A stretch of 8,991 nt of DNA from Candidatus Sulfotelmatobacter sp. (GTDB lineage: Bacteria > Acidobacteriota > Terriglobia > Terriglobales > SbA1): assembly GCA_030151135.1 (NCBI GenBank), contig JASLEQ010000043.1, forward strand, positions 1 to 8,991, in the 5' to 3' direction. The first letter of the stretch is position 1, and the number at the start of each line of letters is the position of its first letter. This document shows positions 6,806 through 8,991 of the stretch, in pieces. Under the pieces are notes generated by a model. That model made no database searches, was not told where the DNA came from, and worked only from the letters and a program-made list of their open reading frames with translations. A program made the position numbers and the translations under genes.

Positions 6806-8991
6806 TTAGTGTGAGGAGAGACTCGCATTTGCCATCCGCGCATCCCGGAAAATAGTTATGTCCGCATCTGCATCCTTCCAGAGGCTTAAAAAATCCTGAA
6901 ACTTCTGGCGGGATTCTGCCGGACCAGCGCCTCGCATCGTGGCTTTTGCCAGGCCAAGACGCGCCAATGAAGCGGTCGGGAAATTCATCGCCAAACCAGG
7001 ACGATCAATCAATTTCTGGAACTCACGTGCTGCTCGGGCGCCGTCTGAGGACGCGAGATAAGCCTCGCCGCGCAAATAGACGGGATAAAGGGTGGCGACC
7101 GATAGTTCGGGTGCTGTCGCCAGTTCCAGAGCAGATGTCGAGTTCAGATCCTCGACCGCTTGTGCAGATTCCCCATTCCGCAAGTGCACTTCCGCCCGGA
7201 TAATGGGCAGCCAATATTTTTGGACAAAGGTACCGGAGGGATACTCGCGATTGAGTTGATCGCTGATCTTCTTCGCCTGTTTGGCGTCACCGACCTTGGC
7301 GGCGACAACAGCTGCGAGGGTCTCCGTTTCCTCCGCGTGCGAAAGCTTGAGCGCTCGATTCATCGCTTGCCGCGCCGGGACGGAGGCACTGATCAAGGCG
7401 TCGCGCATCGCTGACTCCGCCAGACACGCAGCCGCGGACTCCTTGTCGCCCTCATGCTCCATCAGTTCGGCTGCAACTCGCGCGATCTCGCGGCTTTTCT
7501 GGAAATGTCCGTAGTAGGCTTCAGTGTTGGCTTCCGTCGCGAGTAGCAAAGACTGTGCGCCTGCAATTTCTGATGAGTGCAGAAGAATTTGTTGCATGGT
7601 ATCGCGGTCACCTGCGAGAAAAGCACGCCAATAACGCACCTGCAAGAGGAAGTCGTTATCAAAGTGCCGCTTCTGCGCCTCAGCAATCACTGCATCGGCC
7701 TCGCTCAATCGGTTCAGCGCCATCAGGTTGACTGCCAAATTGGAATAAGTTGTGGCGCGTGCCGGATCGATTGCCAGGGCCGCGCGAAAGCTCTCGACGG
7801 CCGCTTCGTAATCTCCAAGTTTTGCCCGGACCGTCGCGAGATGGTTGAGCACACCGGGTTGTCTCGGATAGTCACGCGCCCACAGTTCGTATACGCGAGC
7901 GGCGCTTTCCAGTTGGCCGGTTACATATAGGTTGTATCGCGCGTCGATCGCCGCCTTTTCCGCTTCGGTGACACGATCTCGCAGTTCGTACGCCTTAGTC
8001 GCGTTGGTGCGCGCCAATTCGGTTTCATTCAGGTTGTGATAGATGGTGGCCAGTCCGCCGTAAGCCATGGCAAATTGCGGATCAAGTTCAATTGCCTCCT
8101 GAAACAGTTGAACCGATGCCTGGTCTCCCTTACTGTCCCACGTGGAAAGCGCCATGTTGTAAGCCTTCAAGGCTTCCAGCGATGGGGTAGTGGCTGTCTC
8201 CAGCGGGACACCAAATCGTTGGATTGAAGGAACTGACTCACCTAGGCGCTGCCGCAATCGGGAGGTCGCTTTGCCCAGCGCATCAACTACTTCTTCTTTG
8301 TTCTTTGCCTCAATCTGTTCGTCAGCGATCGCATCTCCGGTGTCGCAGCGGATCGCAGCGAGGCCGATGAGGTAGTTTCTGCCCAAGCTCGAAATCTGCC
8401 CCTGCACCGCAACTTTACTGTTGGCACGTTGACAGACTTCAAGCGCGACCGCTCCCGTCAGGCGCTGGTCCGGCGAGCGGCCCATCTGCTTCAGAATCGT
8501 AAAAGCCTTGCGTTCTGAAACGATGTTGAAGAATGGAGATTGCTCGAGGTCTACGAGGAGCGCTTGCTTCAGAGTGTCATCGAAGATGTTGTCGCCTGTC
8601 GTGTTGACGAAATCTCCGAGAACGATCGAGTCCGTCGTGGTCACCTGGAAGGCTGGTCTTCGCCACTTCCAATAGGCACCACTGCCTAGCGTAATGCCGA
8701 AAGCCAGCATAATTAATAAGGTGAGGGGCTTGAAAATCCAGCTTCGCGCTTGAGCGCTAGCCATGGGCACGGGGGCCGAAGGCAACGCCGGAAGAGCCTG
8801 TTGCGGTGCTGGCGTCGTAGCCGGCGACGAGCCAGCGAGCTCCGGTTGAGATAGGACCGTGACTGGCACAAGGAGCCGGTACCCACGACGCGGGACGGTC
8901 TCAATGAAGCGAGGATTCTCTGCCGAGTCGCCGAGCGCGTTGCGCAGCTTGCGCACAGCAGTGTTCAGAGCATCGTCAAACTCAACAAAGG
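6806..8991 (-). CDS. Winged-helix / transmembrane / TolB-like / TPR one-component regulator (N-terminus outside the window)
   Basis: The frame is open to the right edge, so the gene starts beyond it; the GTG at 8956 is an internal Val codon. Counting from the first complete codon (Phe at 8989), residues 1-43 (FVEFDDALNTAVRKLRNALG, FIETVPRRGYRLLVPV) are the recognition helix and wing of an OmpR/PhoB-type DNA-binding domain with the usual GDSAENPRFIETVPRRGYR signature. A Pro/Ala-rich linker follows (about 46-82), then one membrane helix (about 86-107, IFKPLTLLIMLAFGITLGSG). This is a ToxR/CadC-like layout: DNA binding in the cytoplasm, sensing outside. The periplasmic part begins with a TolB-like module (SIVLGDFVNTTGDNIFDDTL to LRQRLGES, about 118-255). 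TPR units follow, for example at ALKAYNMAL, LFQEAIELDPQFAMAYGGLA, YELWARDYPRQPGVLNHLA and SFRAALAIDPARATTYSNLA, to near the C-terminus (KFQDFLSLWKDADADI). The same periplasmic module occurs behind kinase domains in relatives. No frameshift is seen and the end matches the family. The stimulus and target genes are unknown. Confidence 0.9.
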   Translation of the reverse strand, partial: FVEFDDALNTAVRKLRNALGDSAENPRFIETVPRRGYRLLVPVTVLSQPELAGSSPATTPAPQQALPALPSAPVPMASAQARSWIFKPLTLLIMLAFGITLGSGAYWKWRRPAFQVTTTDSIVLGDFVNTTGDNIFDDTLKQALLVDLEQSPFFNIVSERKAFTILKQMGRSPDQRLTGAVALEVCQRANSKVAVQGQISSLGRNYLIGLAAIRCDTGDAIADEQIEAKNKEEVVDALGKATSRLRQRLGESVPSIQRFGVPLETATTPSLEALKAYNMALSTWDSKGDQASVQLFQEAIELDPQFAMAYGGLATIYHNLNETELARTNATKAYELRDRVTEAEKAAIDARYNLYVTGQLESAARVYELWARDYPRQPGVLNHLATVRAKLGDYEAAVESFRAALAIDPARATTYSNLAVNLMALNRLSEADAVIAEAQKRHFDNDFLLQVRYWRAFLAGDRDTMQQILLHSSEIAGAQSLLLATEANTEAYYGHFQKSREIARVAAELMEHEGDKESAAACLAESAMRDALISASVPARQAMNRALKLSHAEETETLAAVVAAKVGDAKQAKKISDQLNREYPSGTFVQKYWLPIIRAEVHLRNGESAQAVEDLNSTSALELATAPELSVATLYPVYLRGEAYLASSDGARAAREFQKLIDRPGLAMNFPTASLARLGLAKATMRGAGPAESRQKFQDFLSLWKDADADITIFRDARMANASLSSH

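Overview
The window looks like a stretch of an acidobacterial (Acidobacteriota, Terriglobia-type) chromosome. This rests on gene style, not on a marker gene. It carries a winged-helix regulator fused through one membrane segment to a TolB-like/TPR periplasmic part, a remnant of a PknB-type kinase with a C-terminal propeller end, and a secreted TPR protein, all of types abundant in that phylum. Base composition is moderately GC-rich, with GTG starts and short overlaps.

Layout. Positions 1-3708 (+) hold most of a large Lhr-type DNA helicase whose N-terminal RecA domain lies outside the window. Its stop codon overlaps by one base (TAGTG) the GTG start of a Nei/Fpg-family DNA glycosylase (3708-4577, +), so the two form a translationally coupled DNA-repair pair. 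Positions 4578-4817 are a convergent gap with two small hairpins. Positions 4818-5522 (-) encode a secreted TPR-like protein that appears to have lost the middle of its family's usual length in frame. Positions 5523-5795 lie between divergent genes. Positions 5775-6575 (+) hold the wreck of a serine/threonine kinase gene: the N-lobe and catalytic loop, broken just after DFG, then, after a large loss, the last residues of a TolB/WD40-like propeller. Positions 6576-6805 are non-coding, with one possible scrap of a HAF-type repeat. Positions 6806-8991 (-) hold a winged-helix/TM/TPR one-component regulator whose first residues run off the right edge.

Functionally there are two themes. The left 4.6 kb is DNA repair: a helicase and a base-excision glycosylase. 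The right 4.2 kb consists of sensor and scaffold genes of large, repeatedly duplicated families. The stretch from about 4.6 to 6.8 kb, between the two well-preserved blocks, is a decay zone with several independent deletions.

I see no CRISPR array, tRNA, rRNA, insertion sequence or phage gene, and no convincing new multi-gene system. The most useful observations are the lhr-nei coupling, the shortened TPR protein and the eroded kinase locus.
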